DNA of 64,000 nucleotides from DASRAJ01 sp035638255 (GTDB taxonomy: Bacteria > Bacteroidota > Bacteroidia > Chitinophagales > UBA10324), in assembly GCA_035638255.1 (NCBI GenBank), contig DASRAJ010000075.1, positions 1-64,000 on the forward strand, given 5' to 3'. Shown piece by piece: positions 16,333 through 25,470 of this stretch. The notes under the pieces are model-generated. The model had not been told where the DNA came from. It saw only the letters and a list, made by a program, of their open reading frames with translations, and did not search any database. Every line of letters starts with the position of its first letter. The first letter of the stretch is position 1. A program made the position numbers and the translations under genes.

Positions 16333-17463
16333 ATGAAGCACAAAATTGTTAAGCACGATTCCCTCTTTGAAAGCATCAAGAGTGTGATTTCACAAGCTCG
16401 CTCGTTTGTATATCAAGCTGTGAATTACTCAATGGTTCATGCCTATTATAAGATCGGAGAACTTATTGTACAGAACGAGCAGACTGGAAACCTAAGGGCA
16501 GAATATGCACAGAAAACATTAAAGAAACTTTCACGCAAGCTGGTAAAAAATTGCGGAAGAGGATTTTCAGTTGACAACCTGGAGAATATGCGCAAGTTTT
16601 ACCTGATCTATAATAATTTCGGCAATAAGCCAATTTCCGAGACAGTGTCTCGGAAATCTTCTTCTTCAAAAGCACTTCGCAAGAAATCCGAGACAGTGTC
16701 TCGGATTTCTGAGACCCCGCAATTCAAAGTGAGTTGGTCACACTATCTTGTATTGATTCGAATTGATGATAACAACGAAAGAAAATTTTATGAAATTGAA
16801 GCAGCGAATGAGAGCTGGTCGCTCCGCGAACTAAAGAGACAAATTAACTCGGGATTGTATGAGCGATTGATCTTGAGTCGTGATAAGAAAAAAGTGAAAG
16901 AGCTTAGCACCAAAGGGCTGATAATTAATAACCCTATTGATGCTATCAAGGATAACCATGTGCTTGAGTTTCTTGGCTTGGAAGAGAAAGATTATTATTC
17001 AGAAAGTGATCTCGAAAATGCTATTCTCGATAAGCTTCAGGAATTTCTTCTCGAGTTAGGGAAGGGGTTTTGTTTCGTAGCACGACAAAAAAGAATCATC
17101 ATTAACGAAAAGGGTTATCGTATTGATCTTGTCTTTTGGCATCGGTTTCTGAATTGTTTTGTCTTGATTGACTTAAAAACAGGCGAAGTGCTTCCAAAAG
17201 ATGTTGGCCAAATGGGCATGTACATCAACTACTACGATAAGGTGATTCGCCGAAGAGGAGAAAAGAAAACTCTTGGTCTTATTCTTTGCAAACACAGAGA
17301 TGATAAACTCGTGAAGATCATGTTGCCGAAAACCAACAAACAAATTTTTACGAGTAAGTATCGCTTATATCTTCCAAATGATGAAGAACTACAAAAGGTC
17401 ATGGAAGATGTTGTGCCTTATGTTACCAAACAAAATTCTACTGAGCTACACTACGAAGAATGA
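16333..17463 (+). CDS. YhcG-type (DUF1016) PDDEXK nuclease inserted between metH halves
   Basis: A 376-residue protein of the YhcG/DUF1016 family. Residues ~1-95 are the helical N-terminal domain ending in the NLENMRKFYLIY motif. A serine/threonine-rich linker (~100-130) follows and is encoded by two palindromes. Then comes a conserved WSHYLVLIRI block and the nuclease domain, with Asp265 and Asp280-x-Lys282 (RIDLVF, LIDLKTGEV) as the PDDEXK core and QMGMYINYYD after it. The family is linked to DNA recombination or defence but its substrate is not settled. It starts 13 bases after the first metH half and its stop overlaps the second half's start (ATGA). It is thus read with the riboswitch-controlled operon. 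I infer a recent insertion; no methionine role is suggested. Confidence 0.88.
   Translation: MKHKIVKHDSLFESIKSVISQARSFVYQAVNYSMVHAYYKIGELIVQNEQTGNLRAEYAQKTLKKLSRKLVKNCGRGFSVDNLENMRKFYLIYNNFGNKPISETVSRKSSSSKALRKKSETVSRISETPQFKVSWSHYLVLIRIDDNNERKFYEIEAANESWSLRELKRQINSGLYERLILSRDKKKVKELSTKGLIINNPIDAIKDNHVLEFLGLEEKDYYSESDLENAILDKLQEFLLELGKGFCFVARQKRIIINEKGYRIDLVFWHRFLNCFVLIDLKTGEVLPKDVGQMGMYINYYDKVIRRRGEKKTLGLILCKHRDDKLVKIMLPKTNKQIFTSKYRLYLPNDEELQKVMEDVVPYVTKQNSTELHYEE
16633..16657. repeat. Palindrome 1 inside the YhcG-type gene
   Basis: Twelve-base perfect arms (ATTTCCGAGACA and its complement) flank one central G. It lies in the coding linker and encodes an ISETVSRK phrase. It shares a 19-base core with the next palindrome, 51 bases (17 codons) away. 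Confidence 0.9.
16682..16710. repeat. Palindrome 2 inside the YhcG-type gene
   Basis: Fourteen-base perfect arms (AGAAATCCGAGACA and its complement) around one G, with the same core as the copy at 16633. A degenerate third half-site (TTTCTGAGAC) overlaps its right end. The encoded peptide repeats SETVSR and then ISETP. Confidence 0.9.
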
Positions 17464-20174
17464 TCAACACAATTAAGCGGCCACAACTTCACCTCAGCGG
17501 GCTTGAGCCGTTAAAAATTTATGAGGGTTCCAACTTCATCAACATCGGCGAGCGAACCAACATTACCGGTTCGAAAGAATTTTCACGATTGATTCTTGCA
17601 GGAAATTATGAAGCCGCTGTCGCGGTTGCACGACAGCAGGTAGAGAACGGCGCGCAGATCATTGATGTGAACATGGATGAAGGAATGCTGGATGGAAAAG
17701 AAGCGATGGTAAAATTTCTTCATCTCATTGCAGCAGAGCCGGACATTTCAAAAGTGCCGCTGATGATTGATTCATCGAAGTTTGAAATCATTGAAGCGGG
17801 CTTGAAGTGCGTGCAGGGAAAATCAATTGTGAATTCCATTTCACTCAAGGAAGGCGAAGAAAAATTTTTACAACAGGCAAAGAAGGTAAGACGCTATGGC
17901 GCGGCTGCCGTCGTAATGTGTTTCGATGAAAAAGGGCAAGCGGATTCCTTCGAGCGAAGAATTGAAGTAGCGAAACGAACCTATGATCTGCTCACGAAAA
18001 AAATTCATTTTCCTCCGCAGGACATCATTATTGATCCGAACATTCTTGCAATCGCAACGGGAATAGAAGAGCATGCCAACTATGCGATTGATTTCATTCG
18101 GGCGACAAAGTGGATCAAAGAAAATCTTCCTTATGCAAAAGTGAGCGGCGGAGTAAGCAATCTCTCATTTTCATTTCGCGGGAACAACACGGTGCGTGAA
18201 GCCATGCACTCTGCATTTCTTTACCATGCCATACAAGCAGGAATGGACATGGGAATTGTGAATGCCGGAATGGTAGGAGTGTATGATGAAATTCCAAAAG
18301 ACCTTCTCGAATTGGTGGAAGATGTTTTATTCAATCGCAGGCCGGATGCAACAGAGCGCCTGGTAACTTTTGCAGAGTCAGTAAAATCAAAAGGAAAAAA
18401 GATTGTTGAAGAAGATACCTGGAGAAAACTTTCGGTGGAAGAGCGATTGAAGCATGCATTGGTAAAAGGCATTGTTGAATTCATTGAGGCGGATACTGAA
18501 GAAGCGCGATTGAAATATGCAAAGCCCATTGAAGTGATTGAAGGCCCTTTGATGGATGGAATGAATGTGGTGGGCGATCTCTTCGGTTCGGGAAAAATGT
18601 TTTTGCCGCAGGTGGTGAAGAGTGCGCGGGTGATGAAGAAGGCTGTTGCAATTCTCACTCCCTACATTGAAGCCGCCAAAGAAAAAGGTGCAAGAAAAAA
18701 TAATGGTAAAGTTCTTCTTGCGACAGTGAAAGGCGACGTTCATGACATCGGGAAAAATATTGTCGGTGTTGTGCTCGGCTGTAATAATTATGAAGTTGTG
18801 GACCTGGGCGTCATGGTGCCCAGTGAAAAAATCCTTGCCACTGCTAAAGAAATTAATGCTGACATCATCGGCTTAAGCGGATTGATAACTCCTTCGCTCG
18901 ATGAGATGGTTCATGTAGCGAAAGAAATGGAGCGGCTTGGATTTCAAACTCCGTTGCTGATAGGAGGTGCCACCACGTCCCGCGTGCATACAGCGGTAAA
19001 AGTTTCGCCTCACTATTCGCGGGCGGTCGTGCACGTGATTGATGCGTCACGCTGTGTTCCGGTAGTTTCAAGTTTGATCAGCAAGGAGCAGCAGGAAATT
19101 TTTTCTTCCAAAATAAAAACCGAGTATGATGAATTGCGCGAGCAGTTTTTGGGAAGAAAGCGCGACAAGAATTATGTGAGCATTCAATTTGCCCGGGAAA
19201 ATAAATTTCCGATAGACTGGAAAAATTATTCACCACCGGTCCCGTCTTTTCTGGGGAATAACGTATTTGAAGATTTCCCGCTCGAAAAAATCCGCGAGCG
19301 AATTGACTGGACTCCCTTCTTTCAAACCTGGGAACTCAGCGGGAAATATCCTGCGATCTTCAATGATCCTGTAGTTGGCAAGGAAGCCAAAAAACTTTTT
19401 GATGATGCGCAGCAGTTGCTTGATGAAGTCGTGAGCAAGAAACTTTTAAAGGCACAGGGTGTGATTGGATTTTATGAAGCGGGAACAATGAATGATGATG
19501 ACGTCATTGTAACGCGACTTTCAAGTCGCAACCAAATGCGAGATGAATCTCGCGCTACAATGGTTTTCCATTTTCTTCGTCAGCAAAATCAAAAAGCTGC
19601 AGGACAAAAATATTTATCACTTGCTGATTTCATTTCGCCAAAATCAGAAAACAAGCGTGATTTCATCGGCTTCTTCGCCGTCACTGCCGGCATTGGCATT
19701 GAAAAACTCATAGAGCAATTCGACCACGATCATGATGATTACAATTCCATTCTCATAAAGGCCCTGGCCGACCGCCTCGCTGAAGGATTTGCTGAGACAC
19801 TGCATGAACTGGTGAGAAAAGAATATTGGGGTTATGCAAAAGATGAAAAACTTTCTTCGGATGATTTGATTTCAGAAAAGTATCAGGGCATTCGTCCTGC
19901 ACCCGGTTATCCCGCTTGCCCTGATCATACCGAGAAAAGGAAACTGTTTGATCTTCTTGAAGCAGAAAAAAAAGCAGGCATCACACTCACTGAAAGTTTC
20001 GCGATGTATCCTGCTTCTTCCGTCAGCGGATTTTATTTTTCTCACCCTGAATCAAAATACTTCGGCGTAGGGAAAATTGAAAAAGACCAGGTGGAAGATT
20101 ATGCAAATCGAAAGGGAGTTTCAGTCGAGGAAGTGGAGAAATGGTTGTCGCCGAATCTGTCTTATGGCATCTGA
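17460..20174 (+). CDS. metH: Methionine synthase, folate/cobalamin/activation half
   Basis: A 904-residue protein equal to the last modules of MetH. A pterin-binding domain (~20-290, FINIGERTNITGSKEF) is followed by a helical cap (~320-410). The cobalamin domain has DVHDIGKN with His428 as the cobalt ligand. The SAM-dependent reactivation domain (~570-900) contains RPAPGYPACPDHTEK. Together with the first half it makes methionine. The start ATG overlaps the upstream nuclease stop. Residues ~682-701 of the activation domain are encoded by a REP-like element: TRLSSRNQMRDESRATM replaces what is normally a short turn before HFLRQQ. The reading frame is preserved, so the enzyme is probably still made, with a loop insertion. 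Confidence 0.95.
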   Translation: MINTIKRPQLHLSGLEPLKIYEGSNFINIGERTNITGSKEFSRLILAGNYEAAVAVARQQVENGAQIIDVNMDEGMLDGKEAMVKFLHLIAAEPDISKVPLMIDSSKFEIIEAGLKCVQGKSIVNSISLKEGEEKFLQQAKKVRRYGAAAVVMCFDEKGQADSFERRIEVAKRTYDLLTKKIHFPPQDIIIDPNILAIATGIEEHANYAIDFIRATKWIKENLPYAKVSGGVSNLSFSFRGNNTVREAMHSAFLYHAIQAGMDMGIVNAGMVGVYDEIPKDLLELVEDVLFNRRPDATERLVTFAESVKSKGKKIVEEDTWRKLSVEERLKHALVKGIVEFIEADTEEARLKYAKPIEVIEGPLMDGMNVVGDLFGSGKMFLPQVVKSARVMKKAVAILTPYIEAAKEKGARKNNGKVLLATVKGDVHDIGKNIVGVVLGCNNYEVVDLGVMVPSEKILATAKEINADIIGLSGLITPSLDEMVHVAKEMERLGFQTPLLIGGATTSRVHTAVKVSPHYSRAVVHVIDASRCVPVVSSLISKEQQEIFSSKIKTEYDELREQFLGRKRDKNYVSIQFARENKFPIDWKNYSPPVPSFLGNNVFEDFPLEKIRERIDWTPFFQTWELSGKYPAIFNDPVVGKEAKKLFDDAQQLLDEVVSKKLLKAQGVIGFYEAGTMNDDDVIVTRLSSRNQMRDESRATMVFHFLRQQNQKAAGQKYLSLADFISPKSENKRDFIGFFAVTAGIGIEKLIEQFDHDHDDYNSILIKALADRLAEGFAETLHELVRKEYWGYAKDEKLSSDDLISEKYQGIRPAPGYPACPDHTEKRKLFDLLEAEKKAGITLTESFAMYPASSVSGFYFSHPESKYFGVGKIEKDQVEDYANRKGVSVEEVEKWLSPNLSYGI
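19505..19562. repeat. REP/MITE-like double hairpin inserted in frame in metH
   Basis: Imperfect 13-bp terminal inverted repeats (CATTGTAACGCGA at 19505-19517 against 19550-19562, one mismatch) enclose two 7-bp hairpins with two-base loops: GCGACTT at 19514-19529 and GCGAGAT at 19538-19553. The stretch has no counterpart in other MetH activation domains that I know, and it keeps the frame. Confidence 0.8.
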
Positions 20175-20223
20175 CTTTCTTCTCCCCAAAAAAAATTTCC
20201 GACCTTTAATTCAAATTACACCA

Positions 20224-22122
20224 ATGAAAAGATATTCACTTGCATTTCTTCTTTGCTTCGTCACGGGCATTTCATTTTCACAAGCGCTTCATATATCACT
20301 GGAGGAATTTTCTGCCGGATACAATAGTCCGGTAGATATTGAGAACTGTGGCGATGGGCGCTTGTTCATCGTTCAGCAAAACGGTTACATCTACATCTGT
20401 GATTCAGCAGGTAATAAAAATCCCACCGCCTTTCTTGATGTTCATACGCTGATCATAACTTCAAGTGAACAAGGCTTGTTGGGATTAGCTTTTGATCCTG
20501 ATTACGCCAGCAATCGAACATTTTACATTTACTATACTCATATAGGGGGAAGTAACAACATTACCATAGCGAGATACAAAACTGATTCGCTCAATCCGAA
20601 TCATGCCGATGCAGGCAGTGCGGAGATTCTCATGAGCATTCCTCACCCAAACTACTACAATCACGATGGTGGATGTATCAAATTCGGACCTGATGGTTAC
20701 CTCTATTTTGGAACAGGTGATGGCGGAAGCGGAGGTGATCCTGATGAAAACGCACAGAACCATGCGAAGTATCTTGGTAAACTTATACGTATTGATGTCG
20801 ATACTGCTTCGGGTTATAAAATTCCATCTGACAATCCTTTTCTTGATGACGCTTCTTACTATCCCGAACTCTGGGCAATCGGGATGCGCAATCCATGGCG
20901 TTTTAGCTGGGATTATTTAACCGGTGATTTATGGATTGGAGACGTGGGGCAGAATCTTTGGGAAGAGGTGGACTTCATGTCATATCCTGACACTGGCGGA
21001 CAGAATTATGGCTGGGATTGTTACGAGGCCACCCATAATTATGAACCCAATAATTGTAATGGCGCCGGACCTGTTACCTGGTCCATTGGTGAATACTACC
21101 ATCACTTCGGTGATAACTGCATCATCGGTGGATATGTTTATCGCGGCGCACAATACCAATCAATGTTCGGCAAGTATTTCTTCACCGATAACGGCAGCGG
21201 CAAGTTCAGAATGATTACTCACAATAATGATGGCACATTCACTGTTGATTCTATTGGAGATAACCTGATTCCGGGTGATGCGTATGCATTTACCGGTTTC
21301 GGCGAAGATCGTTACAGAGAATTGTATGTTGCCGATGCTTCCCATGGAAAAATTTATCATCTGAAGGATACTGCATGTACCCCTGCTGCGTCCATCATTG
21401 AGCATTGGGGCAGCGATTCTTTGAGTTGCGTCGGAACTCCTATGCACGCACTCTACGGAAGTAATTTATCATACCAGTGGTTACAGGATGGCGTTGAAAT
21501 TCCCGGAGCAACTGATTTTTCTTATTCCCCTTTACAGGCAGGTGTTTACACAGTGCAAGTGACCGGATCTTCCGGTTGCAGCAGCACATCATCAGGTGTT
21601 CTCGCAGTTGACCCTACACCCGCAAGTATTGTTGGATTGGATTCCTCTTTTTGCATTTATCAATCTGCAATTCCATTGTTCGGCGATCCAACCGGTGGAA
21701 GCTTTTCCGGTGCCGGAGTCAGTGACAGCTTGTTCAATCCCAACATCGCCGGTGAAGGATTTCATACTGTTTATTATTATTACACGAATGAACTCGGATG
21801 CATTGCCGTAGATTCCCAGGTGGTGCGTGTTGATCTTTGCTCCGGCTTAAATGATGATTGGGATCACACCGGTGTCAACATCTTTCCTAATCCGAATGAT
21901 GGTTCTTTATCACTCATTCTTAAAGACACCAATAATGCAATTGCAGAAGTTTCAATTTACAATATGGCAGGTCAAATGTTGTTTACATTGTCACCCGATC
22001 AAAATGTGAATGCGCATTCTTCTGTTCATTTCAACCTTTCTGATTTGAGCAATGGAGTGTATGAAATGAGAATTGTTCAGGGAGAAAATGTAAGAGTGCA
22101 TAAAATTGTGATTAGTCACTGA
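20224..22122 (+). CDS. Secreted PQQ-dependent sugar-dehydrogenase-like propeller with T9SS tail
   Basis: A 632-residue protein. The signal peptide (MKRYSLAFLLCFVTGISFSQ) sets the start at 20224, shortly after metH, although the frame is open earlier. Residues ~25-370 match soluble glucose/sorbosone dehydrogenase-like six-bladed propellers: GDGRLFIVQQNGYI, EQGLLGLAFDPDYA, NHDGGCIKFGPDGYLYFGTGDGG, LWAIGMRNPWRFSWD. Then come Ig-like or PKD-like segments and a T9SS type A sorting domain (VNIFPNPNDGSLSLIL to the end). The protein should leave through T9SS. Sugar oxidation is the family's known activity, but many members are not tested enzymes. Confidence 0.88.
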   Translation: MKRYSLAFLLCFVTGISFSQALHISLEEFSAGYNSPVDIENCGDGRLFIVQQNGYIYICDSAGNKNPTAFLDVHTLIITSSEQGLLGLAFDPDYASNRTFYIYYTHIGGSNNITIARYKTDSLNPNHADAGSAEILMSIPHPNYYNHDGGCIKFGPDGYLYFGTGDGGSGGDPDENAQNHAKYLGKLIRIDVDTASGYKIPSDNPFLDDASYYPELWAIGMRNPWRFSWDYLTGDLWIGDVGQNLWEEVDFMSYPDTGGQNYGWDCYEATHNYEPNNCNGAGPVTWSIGEYYHHFGDNCIIGGYVYRGAQYQSMFGKYFFTDNGSGKFRMITHNNDGTFTVDSIGDNLIPGDAYAFTGFGEDRYRELYVADASHGKIYHLKDTACTPAASIIEHWGSDSLSCVGTPMHALYGSNLSYQWLQDGVEIPGATDFSYSPLQAGVYTVQVTGSSGCSSTSSGVLAVDPTPASIVGLDSSFCIYQSAIPLFGDPTGGSFSGAGVSDSLFNPNIAGEGFHTVYYYYTNELGCIAVDSQVVRVDLCSGLNDDWDHTGVNIFPNPNDGSLSLILKDTNNAIAEVSIYNMAGQMLFTLSPDQNVNAHSSVHFNLSDLSNGVYEMRIVQGENVRVHKIVISH

Positions 22123-22140
22123 GACAAACTTTCGTTGGGT

Positions 22141-23895
22141 ATGGAAATTTTTTCGCAAAGTATTTTGGTTCCCGGGACTTCGCAGATTTTTAAAACCCGG
22201 ACGGTCTCTGCAGGACAAAAATTTTTGTGTGCAAATCATTTAGCTCTCTTTTTTTTCGTCGCTTCTTTTTTGTTTCTGAAAATTGAAACTGCCTTCGCTC
22301 AACATCCCGATCACATCGCCGGTGATATTTTAGTGATGCTGAAGAAAGGCAGCGATGTACATAATGTGGTTAAAATGCTTTCTCTTCTAAATGGAAAAGA
22401 AACCGGTTTGAAAGCCGAACAAAATCTTTCACAGCGACTAAACATATGGCAGCTTCATTTTGATTTTTCTATTTTGGATGAAAATGAAATGCTCAATGCG
22501 CTGAAACAAAATTCCCATGTGCTTATTGCGCAATTCAATCACTACGTTGAATACCGGAACACACCGAACGATGCTGATTTCGGGCAGCAATGGAACATGC
22601 TCAACATCGGGCAATCGGGCGGAATTGCAGGCGCTGATGTTCGCGCAACAACTGCCTGGGATGCTGCAACAGGAGGATGGACTGCGAGCGGTGATACCAT
22701 TGTGATTGCCATCATTGACCAGGGCTTTGATCTCACACATCCTGATCTTCATTATTGGAAGAACTACGGGGAAATTCCCAACAACAACATTGATGATGAC
22801 GGCAACGGCTACGTTGATGATTATGATGGATGGAATGCACTTGACAACTCAGGAGAGCCATTCATAGATCATCACGGCACGCATGTAGCGGGCACTGCAG
22901 GCGCGCGGGGAAACAATTCGATTGGCGTTGCCGGGGTAAACTGGAATGTGCAAATCATGCCTATCAGCGGCAACTCAGGAATTGAAGACACTGTGATAAA
23001 AGCTTACGCATACGCCCTTGAGATGAGGGCGCGCTACAATGAAAGCAACGGTACATCCGGTGCGTTTGTCGTATCTGCGAATTCATCGTTCGGTGTCAAC
23101 AATGGACAGCCGGCGAATTATCCGCTGTGGTGTGCGATGTATGACTCCATGGGCAAATACGGAATTCTTCATGCCACAGCCACAGCGAATGTGAACGCGG
23201 ATATTGATATAGTCAGTGACATGCCCACTGCCTGTCCGAGTGATTACATGATCTCAGTAACGAACACAACTGCTTCTGATCAAAAAAATCCTTCCGCAGC
23301 TTATGGATTAACAACGATTGATTTGGGTGCTCCCGGCACCGGAATATTTTCTACGCTTCCCGTGAGCCAGGGAAGCTATGGCTCGCTTACCGGGTGCTCG
23401 ATGTCTTCCCCGCATGTAGCGGGTGCGGTTGCACTGCTATACTCACTTCCATGCACGCAGTTAGCAAATGATTTTAAAAATGATCCGGCGGGTACCGCAC
23501 AACGAATCAAAACTTTTATTCTCAACGGTGTTGATACGCTTACCGATCTCGTTGGCAGAACAGTTTCTGGGGGAAGGTTGAATGTGTACAAGAGCATGTT
23601 GCTCTTAGGGCAGTATTACAATTGCAACGTGGGGATTGATGAAGTGAGTTCGGTGAATCAAAATGTTTTTGTGTATCCGAATCCGGCCAGTGATGTGCTG
23701 AATGTGGTGATAAAAAATTCAGGATCAGAAGATGCAGTTCTTTCAGTGAAAAATATTTTGGGGCAGGATATAATCTCAAAAAATATTACCGTGCACGATT
23801 TCTCGATACCTGTTTCAGGATTGCAACACGGAGTTTATTTTCTCTGCATCAACGGCGCAAATGAAAACAGCATAGTGAGATGGGTGAAAGAATAA
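22141..23895 (+). CDS. Secreted subtilisin-like serine protease (S8) with T9SS tail
   Basis: A 584-residue extracellular protease. The start is taken at the ATG at 22141; a TTG two codons upstream is possible. The hydrophobic export segment (HLALFFFVASFLFL) lies unusually far in, around residues 34-47. A propeptide-like region (~60-125) follows. The catalytic triad is complete: Asp193 (IIDQGFDLTHPDL), His245 (HHGTHVAGT) and Ser420 (GCSMSSPHVAGA). The last ~80 residues (VFVYPNPASDVLNVVI, ILGQDIISKNI, HGVYFLCINGAN) are a T9SS type A sorting domain. It follows the sugar-dehydrogenase-like gene by 18 bases and may share its transcript. Substrate unknown. Confidence 0.92.
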   Translation: MEIFSQSILVPGTSQIFKTRTVSAGQKFLCANHLALFFFVASFLFLKIETAFAQHPDHIAGDILVMLKKGSDVHNVVKMLSLLNGKETGLKAEQNLSQRLNIWQLHFDFSILDENEMLNALKQNSHVLIAQFNHYVEYRNTPNDADFGQQWNMLNIGQSGGIAGADVRATTAWDAATGGWTASGDTIVIAIIDQGFDLTHPDLHYWKNYGEIPNNNIDDDGNGYVDDYDGWNALDNSGEPFIDHHGTHVAGTAGARGNNSIGVAGVNWNVQIMPISGNSGIEDTVIKAYAYALEMRARYNESNGTSGAFVVSANSSFGVNNGQPANYPLWCAMYDSMGKYGILHATATANVNADIDIVSDMPTACPSDYMISVTNTTASDQKNPSAAYGLTTIDLGAPGTGIFSTLPVSQGSYGSLTGCSMSSPHVAGAVALLYSLPCTQLANDFKNDPAGTAQRIKTFILNGVDTLTDLVGRTVSGGRLNVYKSMLLLGQYYNCNVGIDEVSSVNQNVFVYPNPASDVLNVVIKNSGSEDAVLSVKNILGQDIISKNITVHDFSIPVSGLQHGVYFLCINGANENSIVRWVKE

Positions 23896-23934
23896 TTTCC
23901 CGCCGAAAAAATTTATCTTTCCTCACCCGCCGCG

Positions 23935-25449
23935 ATGAGTAGAAATCGAATCCTTCAGGTTTTGTTTTTTGTCTATTGCCTCATGGTCGCATTCACCCTT
24001 TGGCAACATGAAATGTGGCGTGACGAACTGGAGGTGTGGAATATTGCAACAGCAAGTAAATCGCTCTATGATCTTTTTCACAACTTCCGTTATGAAGGGC
24101 ATCCCGCACTTTGGTTCATTTTAGTTTGGCTGTTATCAAAAATTTCCAGAGCGCCTGAAGTAATGCAGATGGCCAACTTTATGTTCGCCGCAATCACGAC
24201 TCACTTCATTCTTTTCAAGTCGCCCTTCTCCGCAATTCAAAAAGTTCTTTTGGTTTTCGGATACTACTTCCTCTATGAGTATGCTGCCATCAGCCGCAAC
24301 TACATGATTGAAGTAATGATGGTGGTGATGATATGCTCCATGTGGGGGAACACAGCAAAGAATTTTTGGTGGCTCCTCTTCCTGCTGTTCATGATTTGCC
24401 AAACCAACGTCTATGGTTACCTGTTTTCGATCAGCTTTTCTTTTGCACTGTTTATTGCATGTCTCTCAGACAGAAAATTTTTATGGCCGAAAGCCAGTGC
24501 GTTCCTGTTTGTCGCTGCATTTGGTTTTGCTGTCGCTTACATTACATCAGCGCCGCCGCCCGACTCAGAGATTTATTTGCCCATTCACATCTCCTTCGAT
24601 TACCAGCGGTTCATTCAGACATTCACCAACAGTTGGAACGCATTCATTCCTATTCCACGGTTTCAATTCCCATTCTGGAGCGAGCCCTGGCTAAGACCTT
24701 CATTAGCCGGAAGCGTCCTTGGCATATCGCTGCTTCTCGTCATCCTCATTTCTTATTCAGGAAAAATAAAATTGCTGCTTACGTTTTTGATTCCTGCAAT
24801 TCTTCTCATGCTCGCATTGCAATACTTCAAGTATCCCGGCTTTCAGCGTCACTATGGACATTTATTCATCGCCTTCGTTGCATTTCTTTGGATGAAAGAT
24901 GCGAAGGAACAAACTGCTGAAGAAAACTTTTCACGAGTGAAGTTTTCGCTCTTCAACCTTATCCTGCTCATTCAATTTTTCATTGGCATTTCTTTCGTGA
25001 TTGCTGATTGGATTTTTCCTTTCTCCAATGGAAAACAAACAGCACAGTACATCGGGAGAAATTATCCGGCAACTACAACCGTCGCAGGTTATACTGATTG
25101 CCCTGCTATAACAATTGCAGGATACCTGCGACGTGATGTTTATTTCCTTAACAATCTTCGTGATGCGTCATTCGTGGTTTACAGAACAGGGCGGCTTGCT
25201 GTAGAAGACTCAGATATCACCAGGAACCTGTTCACACTCGCTGACTCATCGAAGCTTTTAGTTGCTGCGCTCAACCTGAAGCTTCAATTGAATGAAAAAA
25301 CATTTTTACCTGGAGCAGGGAATGACACAGTGATCTCATTTCGCATTCATCAAGCTGAGAAAAGTTTTTTGATCAAAAACAAAATGCACTTCGAAGGCGG
25401 AATGGTGGGCGGAGAAAATTTTACCGTATATGAAATTCGGGAAGAATAA
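23935..25449 (+). CDS. Polytopic membrane protein, GT-C glycosyltransferase-like
   Basis: A 504-residue integral membrane protein with about nine to ten hydrophobic helices followed by a soluble C-terminal ~130 residues. The first extracytoplasmic loop holds HEMWRDELEVW; an acidic Asp-Glu pair at this place is the hallmark of GT-C transferases, which take sugars from polyprenyl-phosphate donors. GHPALWFILVWLL and AISRNYMIEV fit the same layout (compare ArnT/PMT-type proteins). I infer transfer of a sugar to a lipid or protein in the periplasm; acceptor and donor are unknown. Convergent with the alpha-2-macroglobulin gene, with only 21 bases between the stops. Confidence 0.7.
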   Translation: MSRNRILQVLFFVYCLMVAFTLWQHEMWRDELEVWNIATASKSLYDLFHNFRYEGHPALWFILVWLLSKISRAPEVMQMANFMFAAITTHFILFKSPFSAIQKVLLVFGYYFLYEYAAISRNYMIEVMMVVMICSMWGNTAKNFWWLLFLLFMICQTNVYGYLFSISFSFALFIACLSDRKFLWPKASAFLFVAAFGFAVAYITSAPPPDSEIYLPIHISFDYQRFIQTFTNSWNAFIPIPRFQFPFWSEPWLRPSLAGSVLGISLLLVILISYSGKIKLLLTFLIPAILLMLALQYFKYPGFQRHYGHLFIAFVAFLWMKDAKEQTAEENFSRVKFSLFNLILLIQFFIGISFVIADWIFPFSNGKQTAQYIGRNYPATTTVAGYTDCPAITIAGYLRRDVYFLNNLRDASFVVYRTGRLAVEDSDITRNLFTLADSSKLLVAALNLKLQLNEKTFLPGAGNDTVISFRIHQAEKSFLIKNKMHFEGGMVGGENFTVYEIREE

Positions 25450-25470
25450 AAGGCTCAGCGTCAGAGTTGA

